64,000 nucleotides of DNA from Flavobacterium sp. 1355 (GCF_017833415.1 NZ_JAFICC010000009.1:62001-126000), one strand, 5' to 3'; positions 37,908-48,061 are shown, numbered from the stretch's first letter. Numbers and translations: made by a program. The notes: generated from the letters alone by a model not told the origin.

Positions 37908-38291
37908 TTAAACTCTACGTCTTTTTGGAGGACGACATCCATTGTGAGGCATTGGAGTAACATCGATAATCTCAGTAACTTCAATTCCACCATTATGTAT
38001 AGAACGAATAGCAGACTCACGTCCGTTTCCAGGTCCTTTTACATAAACTTTTACTTTTTTAAGTCCTGCTTCAAGAGCTACTTTACTACAATCTTCTGCT
38101 GCCATTTGAGCTGCGTACGGAGTATTCTTTTTAGAACCTCTGAAACCCATTTTACCAGCTGAAGACCAAGAAATAACTTCACCTTTCTTATTAGTCAAAG
38201 AAATGATAATATTGTTGAAAGTCGCAGAAATATGAGCTTCACCCGTTGATTCAACGATAACTTTACGTTTTTTTGCAGTTGCTTTAGCCAT
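37908..38291 (-). CDS. rpsK: 30S ribosomal protein uS11
   Basis: The 127-residue protein is recognisable throughout: [21 protein letters not shown] near residues 17-37, [34 protein letters not shown] and the C-terminal [18 protein letters not shown]. It lines the mRNA exit (platform) of the 30S subunit. It lies eight bases from rpsM. Confidence 0.98.
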   Translation of the reverse strand: MAKATAKKRKVIVESTGEAHISATFNNIIISLTNKKGEVISWSSAGKMGFRGSKKNTPYAAQMAAEDCSKVALEAGLKKVKVYVKGPGNGRESAIRSIHNGGIEVTEIIDVTPMPHNGCRPPKRRRV

Positions 38292-38299
38292 ATTACTTA

Positions 38300-38674
38300 T
38301 TATTTAGTTGCTTTTTTCTTGTTAGCAACAGTTTTTCTTTTACCTTTTCTTGTTCTAGAGTTGTTTTTAGTTCTTTGTCCTCTTAAAGGAAGACCAGATC
38401 TGTGACGGATACCTCTGTAACAACCAATATCCATTAAACGTTTGATGTTCAAAGAAACTTCAGAACGTAATTCTCCTTCAATTTTGTAAAATGAAACAGC
38501 ATCACGAATCGCTCCGATCTCATCATCATTCCAATCTTGAACTTTTTTATCTTGGCTAACTTGAGCTTTCTCTAAAATCTCAATAGCTCTACTTCTCCCT
38601 AATCCGAAGATATAGGTTAGTGCTATAACACCTCTCTTATTTTTTGGGATATCTACCCCTGCTATTCTTGCCAT
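38300..38674 (-). CDS. rpsM: 30S ribosomal protein uS13
   Basis: This is a 124-residue uS13: [20 protein letters not shown] at the start, a helix-hairpin region [14 protein letters not shown], and the C-terminal [20 protein letters not shown], followed by a lysine-rich tail. It contacts the tRNA and the 50S head bridge. It lies two bases downstream of rpmJ. Confidence 0.98.
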   Translation of the reverse strand: MARIAGVDIPKNKRGVIALTYIFGLGRSRAIEILEKAQVSQDKKVQDWNDDEIGAIRDAVSFYKIEGELRSEVSLNIKRLMDIGCYRGIRHRSGLPLRGQRTKNNSRTRKGKRKTVANKKKATK

Positions 38675-38676
38675 AA

Positions 38677-38793
38677 TTATCCTTGTCTTTGTTTAAATCT
38701 AGGATTCTTTTTGTTTATTACGTACAATCTCCCTTTTCTACGCACGATAATGCACTCGGCACTTCTCTTTTTTACTGATGCTCTAACTTTCAT
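38677..38793 (-). CDS. rpmJ: 50S ribosomal protein bL36, zinc-free form
   Basis: This 38-codon gene between infA and rpsM starts at the ATG complementing 38791-38793 and stops at 38677-38679. The product begins [14 protein letters not shown] and ends NPRFKQRQG, the exact bL36 frame. Of the four zinc ligands of the classical form (C11, C14, C27, H33 in E. coli) only C14 remains; the others are S11, N27 and F33. It is thus a zinc-independent C- form with a single residual cysteine. Its position infA-rpmJ-rpsM is the conserved one. Confidence 0.95.
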
Positions 38794-38805
38794 AGTGAAT
38801 ATCCT

Positions 38806-39021
38806 TTAATATCGATAAGTAATTCTTGCTTTTGACAAATCATAAGGACTCATTTCTAGTTTCACTTTATCACCAGGTAATAATTTGATGTAATGCATAC
38901 GCATTTTACCAGAAATATGAGCAATTACAATATGTCCATTTTCTAACTCTACACGGAACATCGCATTGGATAACGCTTCGATGATTGATCCGTCTTGTTC
39001 TATTGCTGATTGTTTTGCCAT
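38806..39021 (-). CDS. infA: Translation initiation factor IF-1
   Basis: This is a 71-residue S1-like OB-fold protein: [37 protein letters not shown] and [20 protein letters not shown], with the standard YR ending. It occupies the ribosomal A site during initiation. It is encoded between secY and rpmJ. Confidence 0.98.
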   Translation of the reverse strand: MAKQSAIEQDGSIIEALSNAMFRVELENGHIVIAHISGKMRMHYIKLLPGDKVKLEMSPYDLSKARITYRY

Positions 39022-39028
39022 AAATATA

Positions 39029-40375
39029 TTAAGCTACCGCTTTTCTATTTTTACCAGTCTTCATTAAACCATCATAATGTTTGTTTAACAAGTATGAATT
39101 GATTTGTTGAATAGTATCTATTGCAACTCCAACCATAATTATTAATGAGGTACCTCCAAAAAACATTGCCCAAGATTGTTGTACATCCATAATACTTACA
39201 ACAATAGCTGGGAACACAGCAATCAAAGCAAGGAATAAAGATCCTGGGAAAGTTATTAAAGACATCACTTTATCAAGAAAATCTGAAGTTTCAGCTCCTG
39301 GACGAACACCAGGAATAAAACCACCACTTCTTTTTAAATCATCAGCCATTTTATTAGTAGGTACTGTGATAGCAGTATAGAAAAATGTAAATACAATAAT
39401 TAAAGTTGCAAAAACAAAATTATACCAAAATCCAAAAATATTACTAAATGCACCAACGATAGATTGTGATGTGTCTGACTTAGACAATCCTGCTACAGCA
39501 GCAGGAATAAACATAATTGCTTGTGCAAAAATGATTGGCATAACTCCAGAAGCATTAAGCTTAAGAGGAATCCATTGTCTATTACCACCTGCTAAATCTT
39601 GCTCGTAATCACCAGTTGTTGTACGACGAGCATATTGAACCGGAATTCTACGTACTGCCATTGTAAGCAATACACAAGAAATAATTACCAATAACCACAC
39701 AATAATTTCAATGGCCATTAACATTAAACCTCCAGTATTATTTGTTACTACAGATTTGAATTCTTGCATAAAAGCTTGTGGTAAACGAGCCAAAATACCA
39801 ACCATAATCAATAATGAAATTCCATTTCCAATTCCTTTATCAGTAATTTTTTCACCAAGCCACATAGCAAAAATTGTACCAGTAACTAAAATGATAACAG
39901 ACGAAAATAAAAACTCAGGAGAGTTAAACCCTAATAAGAATGCACTTCCAGGCAACGTTCTGTATAAATTATAGATATAAGTTGGACCTTGAACCAATGT
40001 AATAGCAATAGTTAACCAACGTGTAATTTGATTAATCTTTTTTCTACCACTTTCTCCATCATTTTGAAGTTTTTGCAAATAAGGAATAGCAATTCCCATC
40101 AACTGAACAACAATAGAAGCAGAAATATAAGGCATAATCCCTAAAGCAAAAACTGAAGCTTTAGAAAAAGCACCTCCGGTGAACATGTCTAGGATAGATC
40201 CTAAACCATTTTTAGTTTGTCCTGCCAATCCTGTTAATTGAGTTGCGTCAATTCCAGGAAGCGTAACGTGTGCTCCAAAACGATATACTAAAAGAAGCCC
40301 TAAAGTAATAAGGATTCTGTTCTTTAGTTCTTCGATTTTCCAAACATTGCTAATTGATTCAATAAATTTCTTCAT
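39029..40375 (-). CDS. secY: Protein translocase subunit SecY
   Basis: The 448-residue protein has ten membrane segments. Conserved blocks include the first helix region [43 protein letters not shown] (plug and lateral gate, residues 67-88), [16 protein letters not shown], and the cytoplasmic loop with [13 protein letters not shown]. It forms the channel of the Sec translocon. It sits in its usual place after rplO. Confidence 0.98.
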   Translation of the reverse strand: MKKFIESISNVWKIEELKNRILITLGLLLVYRFGAHVTLPGIDATQLTGLAGQTKNGLGSILDMFTGGAFSKASVFALGIMPYISASIVVQLMGIAIPYLQKLQNDGESGRKKINQITRWLTIAITLVQGPTYIYNLYRTLPGSAFLLGFNSPEFLFSSVIILVTGTIFAMWLGEKITDKGIGNGISLLIMVGILARLPQAFMQEFKSVVTNNTGGLMLMAIEIIVWLLVIISCVLLTMAVRRIPVQYARRTTTGDYEQDLAGGNRQWIPLKLNASGVMPIIFAQAIMFIPAAVAGLSKSDTSQSIVGAFSNIFGFWYNFVFATLIIVFTFFYTAITVPTNKMADDLKRSGGFIPGVRPGAETSDFLDKVMSLITFPGSLFLALIAVFPAIVVSIMDVQQSWAMFFGGTSLIIMVGVAIDTIQQINSYLLNKHYDGLMKTGKNRKAVA

Positions 40376-40387
40376 ACAATAGAAAAA

Positions 40388-40840
40388 TTATATTGTTACA
40401 GCCTCTCCACCAGCAGCTTCAATAGCAGCTTTTGCAGTAGCAGTAAATTTGTGAGCAGTTACTTTTAATTTTGCTTTCAATTCTCCTCTACCTAAAATCT
40501 TAACGATTTCATTTTTGGTAGCAAGACGGTTAGCTACGTAATCTGTCATTGAAACAGAATCAGTAATCACACCATTGTCTACTAATAATTGAAGCGTATC
40601 TAAATTAACACCTTCGTATTCTTTACGATTGATGTTTGTGAAACCAAACTTAGGCACACGTCTTTGAAGTGGCATTTGCCCTCCCTCAAAACCAATCTTT
40701 TTAGAATAACCAGAACGAGATTTTGCTCCTTTGTGACCTCTTGCAGAAGTACCACCTTTTCCAGAACCTTCTCCTCTACCTAATCTTTTATTTTGATTGT
40801 GTGTTGACCCTTCAGCTGGTTGTAAGTTACTTAAATTCAT
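40388..40840 (-). CDS. rplO: 50S ribosomal protein uL15
   Basis: This is a 150-residue uL15: MNLSNLQPAEGSTHNQNKRL, then the glycine/basic stretch GRGEGSGKGGTSARGHKGAK and GFEGGQMPLQRRVPKFGF near residues 50-67. The C-terminal half is the compact globular domain ending AAIEAAGGEAVTI. It is a 50S assembly protein, and its gene lies 12 bases upstream of secY. Confidence 0.98.
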   Translation of the reverse strand: MNLSNLQPAEGSTHNQNKRLGRGEGSGKGGTSARGHKGAKSRSGYSKKIGFEGGQMPLQRRVPKFGFTNINRKEYEGVNLDTLQLLVDNGVITDSVSMTDYVANRLATKNEIVKILGRGELKAKLKVTAHKFTATAKAAIEAAGGEAVTI

Positions 40841-40851
40841 AACAGTATTTG

Positions 40852-41034
40852 TTATTTAGCTTCTTCTACAGAAACTAAGTGTTTAACTTTGTTTATCATC
40901 CCAAGGATAGCAGGGTTTGAATCATGCTCTACAACTTGTCCCATTTTACGTAGACCCAAAGCTTCTAAACCTCTCTTTTGAGAAAGAGGGCAGTTGATTT
41001 TGCTTCTTACTTGTTTTACTAATAATTTAGCCAT
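40852..41034 (-). CDS. rpmD: 50S ribosomal protein uL30
   Basis: The 60-residue protein has the uL30 pattern [20 protein letters not shown] followed by [18 protein letters not shown] and a C-terminal [14 protein letters not shown]. Length and position between rpsE and rplO are standard. Confidence 0.97.
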   Translation of the reverse strand: MAKLLVKQVRSKINCPLSQKRGLEALGLRKMGQVVEHDSNPAILGMINKVKHLVSVEEAK

Positions 41035-41046
41035 AATTTCCTTGAA

Positions 41047-41568
41047 TTAACCTTTAAAAACTTTTTCTAAAGAAACACCTCTTTGTTTTGCAACAGTATG
41101 AGCGCTTCTCATTTGTAATAAAGCATCAAAAGTTGCTTTCACTACGTTATGAGGATTTGATGATCCTTGAGATTTAGATAATACATCGTGAATACCTACT
41201 GATTCAAGAACTGAACGAACAGCTCCACCAGCAATAACTCCTGTACCATGAGAAGCAGGAATTAAGAATACACGTGCACCACCAAATTTACCTTTTTGTT
41301 CGTGAGGAACAGATTGTCCGTTCAAAGGAATCTTTACTAAATTTTTCTTAGCATCTTCTACTGCTTTCGCAATTGCTTCAGAAACGTCTTTAGATTTTCC
41401 TAATCCATGACCAACTACTCCGTTTTCATCACCTACAACTACAATAGCAGAAAAACCGAAAGCTCTACCTCCTTTTGTAACTTTAGTAACACGATTAACA
41501 CTTACCAGACGATCTTTAAGTTCAAGACCACTTGGTTTTACCAATTCTACATTTTTGTATTTAGACAT
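41047..41568 (-). CDS. rpsE: 30S ribosomal protein uS5
   Basis: This is a 173-residue uS5 with the N-terminal double-stranded RNA binding part ([38 protein letters not shown]) and the C-terminal block [20 protein letters not shown]. It contributes to decoding accuracy, and its loop near residues 20-30 is the usual site of spectinomycin resistance changes; the residues there look like wild type. It lies six bases downstream of rplR. Confidence 0.98.
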   Translation of the reverse strand: MSKYKNVELVKPSGLELKDRLVSVNRVTKVTKGGRAFGFSAIVVVGDENGVVGHGLGKSKDVSEAIAKAVEDAKKNLVKIPLNGQSVPHEQKGKFGGARVFLIPASHGTGVIAGGAVRSVLESVGIHDVLSKSQGSSNPHNVVKATFDALLQMRSAHTVAKQRGVSLEKVFKG

Positions 41569-41574
41569 AATATA

Positions 41575-41925
41575 TTAGAATTTAAGTCCAGCCGCTCTTG
41601 CGCCTTCTGCTAATGATTTAATACGACCGTGATATAAATAACCACCTCTATCAAAAGTGATTGTATCAATCCCAGCTTTTAACGCTTTCTCTGCAACCAA
41701 TTTTCCAACAGCAGCAGCGATTTCAACGTTAGTACCTTTTCCTATTTCTTTTTCTCTTGAAGATGCAGCTAATAAAGTAACTCCATTTACGTCATCTATA
41801 AGTTGAGCATAAATTTCTTTGTTACTTCTAAATACAGATAGTCTTGGGTTAGTAGCAGTACCACTAATCGATTTTCTAATTCTGAATCTAATTCTCTGTC
41901 TTCTATCAGATTTTGTTAATGACAT
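41575..41925 (-). CDS. rplR: 50S ribosomal protein uL18
   Basis: This is a 116-residue uL18: [39 protein letters not shown], then [18 protein letters not shown] and the ending [19 protein letters not shown]. It binds 5S rRNA together with uL5. It lies 11 bases downstream of rplF. Confidence 0.98.
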   Translation of the reverse strand: MSLTKSDRRQRIRFRIRKSISGTATNPRLSVFRSNKEIYAQLIDDVNGVTLLAASSREKEIGKGTNVEIAAAVGKLVAEKALKAGIDTITFDRGGYLYHGRIKSLAEGARAAGLKF

Positions 41926-41936
41926 AATCTTATTTT

Positions 41937-42479
41937 TTAAGCTGATTTACCTGCTTTTCTTCTTAATACTTCACCCACAAATTTAACACCTTTTCCTTTG
42001 TATGGCTCAGGCTTACGGAAACCTCTGATTTTCGCAGCAACCTGTCCTAAAAGTTGTTTGTCAAATGATGTTAATTTTACGATAGGGTTTTTACCTTTTT
42101 CAGATATTGTTTCTAAAGCTACTTCCGGAGCAATTTCCAAAACAATATTGTGAGAATATCCAAGAGCTAAATCTAACTTTTGACCTTGGTTTGAAGCTCT
42201 ATATCCAACTCCAACTAATTCAAGTTCTTTTGTAAAACCTTCAGATACACCAATTATCATATTATTGATTAATGATCTGTATAATCCGTGTTTTGCTCTT
42301 TGGTCTTTATGATCAGACGATCTTTCTAATAGAACCTGATCGCCTTCAACTTTTACAGTAATGTCCGAAAACTCCTGAGTTAGTTGACCTTTTTTTCCTT
42401 TTACCGTAACGATACCGTCTTTAACTTCTACAGTCACTCCAGCAGCGATTACAATTGGGCTTTTACCTATTCTTGACAT
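41937..42479 (-). CDS. rplF: 50S ribosomal protein uL6
   Basis: This is a 180-residue uL6 with two tandem homologous domains: [20 protein letters not shown] opens the first, and the second ends in the RNA-binding C-terminus [20 protein letters not shown] followed by RRKAGKSA. It supports the factor-binding region of the 50S subunit. It lies 18 bases downstream of rpsH. Confidence 0.98.
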   Translation of the reverse strand: MSRIGKSPIVIAAGVTVEVKDGIVTVKGKKGQLTQEFSDITVKVEGDQVLLERSSDHKDQRAKHGLYRSLINNMIIGVSEGFTKELELVGVGYRASNQGQKLDLALGYSHNIVLEIAPEVALETISEKGKNPIVKLTSFDKQLLGQVAAKIRGFRKPEPYKGKGVKFVGEVLRRKAGKSA

Positions 42480-42497
42480 CTTATTTAGTCTTTAAAA

Positions 42498-42896
42498 TTA
42501 GTATACGTAACAAATTACTTCACCACCTACATTTAATTGTTTCGCTTGCTTTCCAGTCATAAGACCTTTTGAAGTTGAAACAATTGCAATTCCTAATCCG
42601 TTAAGGATTCTTGGTAATTTGGCAGCACCTGCGTATTTACGTAAACCAGGTTTACTAATTCTTTGGATATCTTTAATTACTGGCTCTTTAGTATCTTTAT
42701 CATACTTCAAAGCGATTTTGATTGAACCCTGAACAGTGTTGTCCTCAAATTTGTAACTCAAGATATAACCTTGATCAAATAAGATCTTAGTTATTTCTTT
42801 TTTTAGATTAGAAGCCGGAATTTCTACAACTTTGTGGTTTGCAGCCACAGCGTTACGAACTCTAGTCAAATAATCTGCAATAGGATCTGTATACAT
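42498..42896 (-). CDS. rpsH: 30S ribosomal protein uS8
   Basis: This is a 132-residue uS8: MYTDPIADYLTRVRNAVAAN at the start and the C-terminal ISTSKGLMTGKQA-type block (IVSTSKGLMTGKQAKQL) with GGEVICYVY at the end. It organises the central domain of 16S rRNA. In E. coli uS8 represses its operon by binding an mRNA copy of its rRNA site. Here a separate promoter and a hairpin lie directly upstream of this gene. Confidence 0.98.
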   Translation of the reverse strand: MYTDPIADYLTRVRNAVAANHKVVEIPASNLKKEITKILFDQGYILSYKFEDNTVQGSIKIALKYDKDTKEPVIKDIQRISKPGLRKYAGAAKLPRILNGLGIAIVSTSKGLMTGKQAKQLNVGGEVICYVY

Positions 42897-42920
42897 ATGT
42901 ATTTGATTGCGATTATGGTT

Positions 42921-42944
42921 TTCGGGAGATACTCATCTCCCGAA
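42921..42944 (-). promoter_or_regulatory. Leader hairpin directly upstream of rpsH
   Basis: The arms 42921-42930 (TTCGGGAGAT) and 42935-42944 (ATCTCCCGAA) form a perfect 10-base-pair stem with a four-base loop, extended by a GG/CC pair past a small bulge. The hairpin ends 25 bases before the rpsH start and lies inside the transcript predicted from the internal promoter. No T-run follows on the minus strand, so it is a leader structure rather than a plain terminator. uS8 autoregulation is a reasonable guess. Confidence 0.55.
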
Positions 42945-42976
42945 CCTTTAATCAATTAAAATTATTTTTTGGTTTG

Positions 42977-43007
42977 CAAAAGTACTAACTTATTGCGAGA
43001 TTACCAA
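42977..43007 (-). promoter_or_regulatory. Internal promoter upstream of rpsH
   Basis: The minus strand has TACTTTTG (complement of 42977-42984) and TTG (43005-43007) exactly 20 bases apart; the TTG is inside the last codons of rpsN. Identical box and spacing are seen at the rplC promoter. It would start transcription about 75 bases before rpsH. Confidence 0.6.
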
Positions 43008-43270
43008 GACGCTTTTTTAACTCCAGGAATTAACCCATTATTAGCCATCTCACGGAAAGTTACACGTGAAATACCGAATTGACGGATATAACCTCTTGGT
43101 CTACCTGTTAACTTACAACGATTGTGCAAACGAACTGGTGAAGCATTTTTAGGTAATTTTTGTAAACCTTCAAAATCTCCAGCTTCTTTCAAAGCTTTTC
43201 TTTTCTCAGCATACTTTGCTACCGTTTTTTCTCTCTTAACCTCACGGGCTTTCATTGATTCTTTAGCCAT
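43001..43270 (-). CDS. rpsN: 30S ribosomal protein uS14, zinc-free form
   Basis: This is an 89-residue uS14 of the long type: [20 protein letters not shown], then [20 protein letters not shown] and the ending [11 protein letters not shown]. The CxxC pairs of the short zinc form are absent; only one cysteine remains. It binds the head of the 30S subunit. It lies three bases downstream of rplE, and its 3' end overlaps the internal promoter of rpsH. Confidence 0.98.
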   Translation of the reverse strand: MAKESMKAREVKREKTVAKYAEKRKALKEAGDFEGLQKLPKNASPVRLHNRCKLTGRPRGYIRQFGISRVTFREMANNGLIPGVKKASW

Positions 43271-43273
43271 GTC

Positions 43274-43825
43274 TTAATTCTTTTTAAAAGGTAATCCTAA
43301 TTCAGCCAATAATGACTTTGCTTCCTTGTCTGTTTTTGCAGTAGTAACAAATGTAATATCCATTCCTGAAATTTTGTTTACTTTGTCAATATCAATTTCC
43401 GGGAAAATGATTTGCTCCAAAACTCCAAGGTTGTAATTACCTCTTCCGTCGAAACCAGTAGCTTTGATACCACTAAAATCTCTAACGCGTGGCAAAGCAG
43501 AAGTAACAAGTCTATCTAAAAACTCATACATTCTTTCACCACGTAAAGTAACTTTTGCTCCAATAGGCATCCCTTTTCTCAATTTAAAAGACGCAACGTC
43601 TTTCTTTGAAATTGTAGATACTGCTTTTTGTCCAGTGATCTTTGTTAACTCATCAACCGCATAGTCAATAAGTTTTTTATCAGATACAGCTGCACCAACT
43701 CCACGGCTCAAAACGATTTTTTCAAGTTTTGGAACTTGCATCACGTTTGTATATCCGAATTCCTCTTTAAGAGCAGAGATTACTCTACTCTTATATTCTT
43801 CTTTTAGTCTAGGTGTATATGCCAT
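43274..43825 (-). CDS. rplE: 50S ribosomal protein uL5
   Basis: This is a 183-residue uL5: [20 protein letters not shown] at the start, [20 protein letters not shown] near residues 29-48, the arginine-rich [19 protein letters not shown], and the C-terminal [20 protein letters not shown]. It binds 5S rRNA and the P-site tRNA elbow. Two bases separate it from rplX. Confidence 0.98.
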   Translation of the reverse strand: MAYTPRLKEEYKSRVISALKEEFGYTNVMQVPKLEKIVLSRGVGAAVSDKKLIDYAVDELTKITGQKAVSTISKKDVASFKLRKGMPIGAKVTLRGERMYEFLDRLVTSALPRVRDFSGIKATGFDGRGNYNLGVLEQIIFPEIDIDKVNKISGMDITFVTTAKTDKEAKSLLAELGLPFKKN

Positions 43826-43827
43826 TA

Positions 43828-44142
43828 CTATAGTACTTGATTAGATTTTTTTGAAAATCTTACTTTCTTATCTCCTTCTACTCTAATACCAACTCTAGTT
43901 GTTTCCTTAGTTTTAGGATCAATTAGTGAAATGTTAGATATTTGTATAGAAGCTTCTTTCTTAACGATACCACCTTGAGGGTTTTTAGCACTTGGTTTTG
44001 TATGTTTCGAAACCATGTTTACACCTTCAACTATCGCTTTATTTTTCTCACGGTAAACACGTAAAACTTTACCTTCAGCACCTTTATGGTCTCCAGCAAT
44101 AACTCTTACGATATCTCCTGATTTTATTTTTAGCTTTATCAT
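43828..44142 (-). CDS. rplX: 50S ribosomal protein uL24
   Basis: This is a 104-residue uL24 with a KOW motif near the start ([20 protein letters not shown]) and then [20 protein letters not shown] near residues 40-59. It is an early assembly protein of the 50S subunit. It lies 11 bases downstream of rplN. Confidence 0.97.
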   Translation of the reverse strand: MIKLKIKSGDIVRVIAGDHKGAEGKVLRVYREKNKAIVEGVNMVSKHTKPSAKNPQGGIVKKEASIQISNISLIDPKTKETTRVGIRVEGDKKVRFSKKSNQVL

Positions 44143-44153
44143 CTTAAAACGAA

Positions 44154-44522
44154 TTAAAGCACTTCTGGTGCTAATGATACAATTTTCATGAATTGTTTTT
44201 CACGAAGTTCTCTTGCTACCGGACCAAAAACACGTGTTCCTCTCATTTCCCCTGCAGCGTTCAAAAGAACACATGCATTATCATCGAAACGGATATAAGA
44301 ACCATCAGCTCTTCTCACTTCTTTTTTGGTACGTACAACAACTGCAGTTGAAACAGCTCCTTTTTTAACGTTACCGTTAGGAGTTGCATCTTTAATAGAT
44401 ACTACAATCTTGTCACCAACAGAGGCATACCTTCTTTTGGTACCTCCTAAAACACGGATAGTTAAAACTTCTTTTGCTCCCGTGTTATCTGCTACTTTTA
44501 GTCTTGATTCCTGTTGTACCAT
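44154..44522 (-). CDS. rplN: 50S ribosomal protein uL14
   Basis: This is a 122-residue uL14: [20 protein letters not shown] at the start, then [20 protein letters not shown] and the block [20 protein letters not shown], ending [15 protein letters not shown]. It forms an intersubunit bridge and binds the silencing factor RsfS in other bacteria. It lies two bases from rpsQ. Confidence 0.98.
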
Positions 44523-44524
44523 AA

Positions 44525-44785
44525 TTATTTAGCTCTTTCTAAGATTTCAACTAATCTCCAACATTTTGTTTTACTTAAAGGACGCGTTTCGCTAATTCTT
44601 ACAGTATCTCCAATGTTACAGTCGTTTGTTTCGTCGTGTGCAACATATTTCTTAGTTTTCAACACGAACTTACCGTATAATGGGTGTTTTACTTTTCTTA
44701 CTTCAGCAATAACAATAGACTTATCCATTTTATTTGAAGTAACAACACCTATTCTTTCTTTTCTTAAATTTCTTTTTTCTTCCAT
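44525..44785 (-). CDS. rpsQ: 30S ribosomal protein uS17
   Basis: This is an 86-residue OB-fold uS17: [20 protein letters not shown] near residues 8-27, then [20 protein letters not shown] and [20 protein letters not shown]. Standard length, between rpmC and rplN, 17 bases downstream of rpmC. Confidence 0.98.
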   Translation of the reverse strand: MEEKRNLRKERIGVVTSNKMDKSIVIAEVRKVKHPLYGKFVLKTKKYVAHDETNDCNIGDTVRISETRPLSKTKCWRLVEILERAK

Positions 44786-44802
44786 CTTTCAGCAGAATAC
44801 AA

Positions 44803-44994
44803 TTATTGTAACTCTCTTTTAGTTAACTCTGTAGCCAATCTTGCAACTGTTCTTCTTACACTTCTAATTTGAAGTGGGTTCTCAATTGGAGAAATAGCGT
44901 GAGCCATTTTTAGGTCAGCATATATTTTCTTAGTTTGACTAAGTTTTTCTTGCAACTCCGCTGCAGAAAGATCTTTTATTTCTGATTGTTTCAT
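44803..44994 (-). CDS. rpmC: 50S ribosomal protein uL29
   Basis: The 63-residue protein is the two-helix uL29: MKQSEIKDLSAAELQEKLSQ, then DLKMAHAISPIENPLQIRSV and RRTVARLATELTKREL. It sits near the nascent-chain exit, where SRP and trigger factor dock. It lies 13 bases downstream of rplP. Confidence 0.97.
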   Translation of the reverse strand: MKQSEIKDLSAAELQEKLSQTKKIYADLKMAHAISPIENPLQIRSVRRTVARLATELTKRELQ

Positions 44995-45007
44995 AATATA
45001 AATTTAA

Positions 45008-45433
45008 TTATGCTTCGAAATCTCTAGCAACGACGAACTTAGTTTTTACTGGAAGCTTTTGAGCTGCAAGACGTAAAGCCTCTTTTGCAACTGATAAAGG
45101 AACTCCTCCAACTTCAAACATAATTCTTCCGGGTTTAACAACGGCAGCCCAATATTCAACGGCACCTTTACCTTTACCCATACGTACCTCAAGAGGTTTC
45201 TTAGTAATTGGTTTGTCTGGAAATATTTTGATCCATAATTGTCCTTCTCTCTTCATGAAACGAGTTGCAGCAATACGTGCAGCTTCGATTTGACGAGACG
45301 TTAAGAACATTCCATCTTCATGTACAGATTTAATACCAAACATTCCATTAGAAAGTTCATGCCCTCTTTGAGAGTTACCTTTCATTTTACCTTTCTGTAC
45401 CTTACGGTATTTTGTTCTTTTAGGCTGTAACAT
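45008..45433 (-). CDS. rplP: 50S ribosomal protein uL16
   Basis: This is a 141-residue uL16: [20 protein letters not shown] at the start, [20 protein letters not shown] near residues 44-63, and [21 protein letters not shown] in the arginine/glycine block that reaches toward the peptidyl-transferase centre. It lies 19 bases downstream of rpsC. Confidence 0.98.
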   Translation of the reverse strand: MLQPKRTKYRKVQKGKMKGNSQRGHELSNGMFGIKSVHEDGMFLTSRQIEAARIAATRFMKREGQLWIKIFPDKPITKKPLEVRMGKGKGAVEYWAAVVKPGRIMFEVGGVPLSVAKEALRLAAQKLPVKTKFVVARDFEA

Positions 45434-45452
45434 TTTTCTTTAGTTTAAAAAT

Positions 45453-46214
45453 TTACTTTCTTTTACGAGCGTCTGGTTTTCCACCTTTATTAAAAGGCTT
45501 TCTGTCTCCTCTCGGAGAATCGCCACCTTTACCACCACCAGTTCCAGATTGTTTTTTATCCATTCCTGCAAGTGGAGAAAGATCTCTCTTTCCATAAACT
45601 TCACCTTTCATGATCCATACTTTGATACCCATTCTACCGTAAGTAGTGTGAGCTTCAGCCAAAGCATAATCAATGTCAGCTCTGAAAGTTGATAGAGGAA
45701 TTCTACCTTCTTTGAAACCTTCTGAACGTGCCATCTCAGCTCCATTCAAACGACCAGAAATCAAAACTTTGATACCTTCAGCGTTCATACGCATAGAAGC
45801 AGCAATAGCCATTTTGATTGCACGTCTGTAAGAAATACGGCTTTCGATCTGACGAGCGATGCTTGTCGCCACAAGATAAGCATCTAATTCAGGTCTTTTG
45901 ATTTCAAAGATGTTGATTTGAACCTCTTTGTCAGTAACTTTCTTAAGTTCTTCTTTCAACTTGTCTACCTCTTGTCCGCCTTTTCCGATAATGATACCAG
46001 GTCTTGCAGTAGTGATAGTAACGGTTACAAGTTTCAAAGTTCTCTCGATGATTACTTTTGATACACTAGCTTTTGATAAACGAGCGTGGATATACTTTCT
46101 GATTTTGTGATCTTCGGCAAGTTTATCACCGTAATCATTTCCACCATACCAGTTTGAGTCCCACCCTCTGATGATACCAAGTCTATTTCCAATTGGATTT
46201 GTCTTTTGTCCCAT
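45453..46214 (-). CDS. rpsC: 30S ribosomal protein uS3
   Basis: The protein is uS3 with the KH domain ([20 protein letters not shown] near residues 65-84) and the C-terminal domain ([20 protein letters not shown]). At 253 residues it is about 20 longer than E. coli uS3, owing to a glycine/lysine/arginine-rich tail from about residue 222 ([20 protein letters not shown]). It lies at the mRNA entry tunnel. Confidence 0.98.
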   Translation of the reverse strand: MGQKTNPIGNRLGIIRGWDSNWYGGNDYGDKLAEDHKIRKYIHARLSKASVSKVIIERTLKLVTVTITTARPGIIIGKGGQEVDKLKEELKKVTDKEVQINIFEIKRPELDAYLVATSIARQIESRISYRRAIKMAIAASMRMNAEGIKVLISGRLNGAEMARSEGFKEGRIPLSTFRADIDYALAEAHTTYGRMGIKVWIMKGEVYGKRDLSPLAGMDKKQSGTGGGKGGDSPRGDRKPFNKGGKPDARKRK

Positions 46215-46219
46215 GCTGC

Positions 46220-46633
46220 TTAAGAATTGCTTTGTGTGTTATTGATAGCTCCAAGCACGATTGTAACGTGGTTAGAACGTTTTCTTATTCTGTGTGCACG
46301 ACCTTGTGGAGCTGGACGAAGTCTTTTCAACATCATTCCACCATCTACTCTGATCTCTTTAACAAATAATCCAGCTTCTTCTAAATTACCTTCACTATTT
46401 TTTTGCTCCCAGTTGTTGATTGCAGATAATAATAGTTTCTCTAATTTTCTTGAAGCTTCTTTAGAACTGAATCTTAAGATGTTAAGTGCTCTTTCTACCT
46501 TCTGACCTCTTACCAAGTCCGCTACTAAGCGCATTTTTCTAGGTGAAGTAGGGCAGTTATTCAATTTTGCGAAAGCAATAGACTTATTAGCCTCTTTTCT
46601 CGCATCTGCTGTTTCTCTTTTACGAACTCCCAT
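46220..46633 (-). CDS. rplV: 50S ribosomal protein uL22
   Basis: This is a 137-residue uL22: [20 protein letters not shown] near residues 22-41, then [20 protein letters not shown] and the extended loop [20 protein letters not shown] that lines the exit tunnel. The loop shows no insertion or deletion of the macrolide-resistance type. It is about 25 residues longer than E. coli uL22, mostly at the termini. Confidence 0.97.
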
Positions 46634-46639
46634 TGCTTC

Positions 46640-46918
46640 TTATTTTTTACCTTTATTTTTTGCTCCAGCATGACCTCTAAAAGATCTAGTTGGCGAAAAC
46701 TCTCCTAATTTGTGACCTACCATGTTTTCTGTTACGTAAACTGGTACAAATTGACGACCGTTATGAACTGCGATAGTCTGTCCAACAAAGTCTGGAGTAA
46801 TCATAGAAGCTCTAGACCAAGTCTTTACCACTCCTTTGTTTCCGTTTTCAATGTTTTCCTGAACTTTCTTGTCTAACTTATAATGAACGAAAGGTCCTTT
46901 TTTTAATGAACGTGCCAT
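46640..46918 (-). CDS. rpsS: 30S ribosomal protein uS19
   Basis: This is a 92-residue uS19: [20 protein letters not shown], then [40 protein letters not shown] and [16 protein letters not shown]. It pairs with uS13 in the 30S head. It lies six bases from both neighbours. Confidence 0.98.
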   Translation of the reverse strand: MARSLKKGPFVHYKLDKKVQENIENGNKGVVKTWSRASMITPDFVGQTIAVHNGRQFVPVYVTENMVGHKLGEFSPTRSFRGHAGAKNKGKK

Positions 46919-46924
46919 ATCTTA

Positions 46925-47749
46925 TTATTTCTTTCTACGTTCTACGATATACTTGTTACTCGGGTTTTTCTTAGAACGAGTTCTATAACCTTTTGCTGGT
47001 ATTCCATTTCTTGAACGTGGATGTCCACCAGAAGAACGTCCTTCTCCACCACCCATTGGGTGATCAACAGGGTTCATTGCAACAGGTCTTGTTCTAGGTC
47101 TTCTTCCTAACCATCTTGTTCTACCAGCTTTTCCTGATACAACTAATTGGTGGTCTGAATTAGAAACAGCTCCAATTGTAGCCGAACAAGTTAACAAGAT
47201 CAATCTTGTTTCACCAGATGGCATTTTAATTGTAGCATATTTTCCATCTCTTGCCATTAATTGAGCAAATGTTCCAGCTGAACGAGCGATTACCGCTCCC
47301 TGACCTGGACGTAACTCAATACAAGAAATTACAGTTCCTAAAGGAATTCTGCTTAAAGGTAATGTATTACCAATTTCAGGTTGAGATTCTGGTCCAGAAA
47401 CTAATTTCTGACCCACTTTCAATCCGTTTTGAGCAATAACATAAGTTTTCTCTCCATCAGCATAAGCTAATAAAGCGATAAATGCAGTACGATTTGGATC
47501 ATATTCGATTGATTTCACAGTAGCCGGAATTCCGTCTTTAGTTCTTTTGAAATCAATAATACGATATCTCTGCTTGTGACCACCACCCGTATAACGCATG
47601 GTCATCTTTCCTTGACTATTTCTACCTCCAGAGTTTTTTATCGGCGCTATCAAAGAGCGTTCCGGCTTATCAGTTGTAATGGCGTCATAACCATTCACAA
47701 CTCTAAATCGCTGACCTGGGGTAATAGGTTTTAATTTTCTAACTGACAT
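46925..47749 (-). CDS. rplB: 50S ribosomal protein uL2
   Basis: This is a 274-residue uL2: [20 protein letters not shown] at the start, the central SH3-like region, and the C-terminal block [20 protein letters not shown] followed by [15 protein letters not shown], which contains the conserved histidine near the peptidyl-transferase centre. It is a primary 23S rRNA binder. Confidence 0.98.
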   Translation of the reverse strand: MSVRKLKPITPGQRFRVVNGYDAITTDKPERSLIAPIKNSGGRNSQGKMTMRYTGGGHKQRYRIIDFKRTKDGIPATVKSIEYDPNRTAFIALLAYADGEKTYVIAQNGLKVGQKLVSGPESQPEIGNTLPLSRIPLGTVISCIELRPGQGAVIARSAGTFAQLMARDGKYATIKMPSGETRLILLTCSATIGAVSNSDHQLVVSGKAGRTRWLGRRPRTRPVAMNPVDHPMGGGEGRSSGGHPRSRNGIPAKGYRTRSKKNPSNKYIVERRKK

Positions 47750-47763
47750 GTTTCTGCCTTATT

Positions 47764-48054
47764 TTAGATATTATTATAAAAATCTATCGTTTCTCCTTCT
47801 TGTACTTGTACAATTGCTTTTTTAATAGCATTTGTCTTTCCACTGATTAAACCACTTTTAGTGTATTTTGTAGTTCTGTCCGGTCTTACGTTCATCGTGT
47901 TAACTGAAACAATAGTTACTCCATAAGCAGCTTCAATAGCTTTCTTAATTTGAACTTTGTTTGCTTTTTTGTCAACAACGAATCCGAAGCGGTTTAAAAC
48001 TTCACTTTCTTTGGTTACTTTTTCCGTTACTATAGGTCTAATTATGATGCTCAT
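47764..48054 (-). CDS. rplW: 50S ribosomal protein uL23
   Basis: This is a 96-residue uL23: MSIIIRPIVTEKVTKESEVL, NRFGFVVDKKANKVQIKKAI and EAAYGVTIVSVNTMNVRPDR, with an ending EGETIDFYNNI. It forms the docking site for trigger factor and SRP at the tunnel exit. It lies seven bases downstream of rplD. Confidence 0.97.
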   Translation of the reverse strand: MSIIIRPIVTEKVTKESEVLNRFGFVVDKKANKVQIKKAIEAAYGVTIVSVNTMNVRPDRTTKYTKSGLISGKTNAIKKAIVQVQEGETIDFYNNI

Positions 48055-48061
48055 ATTCCTA

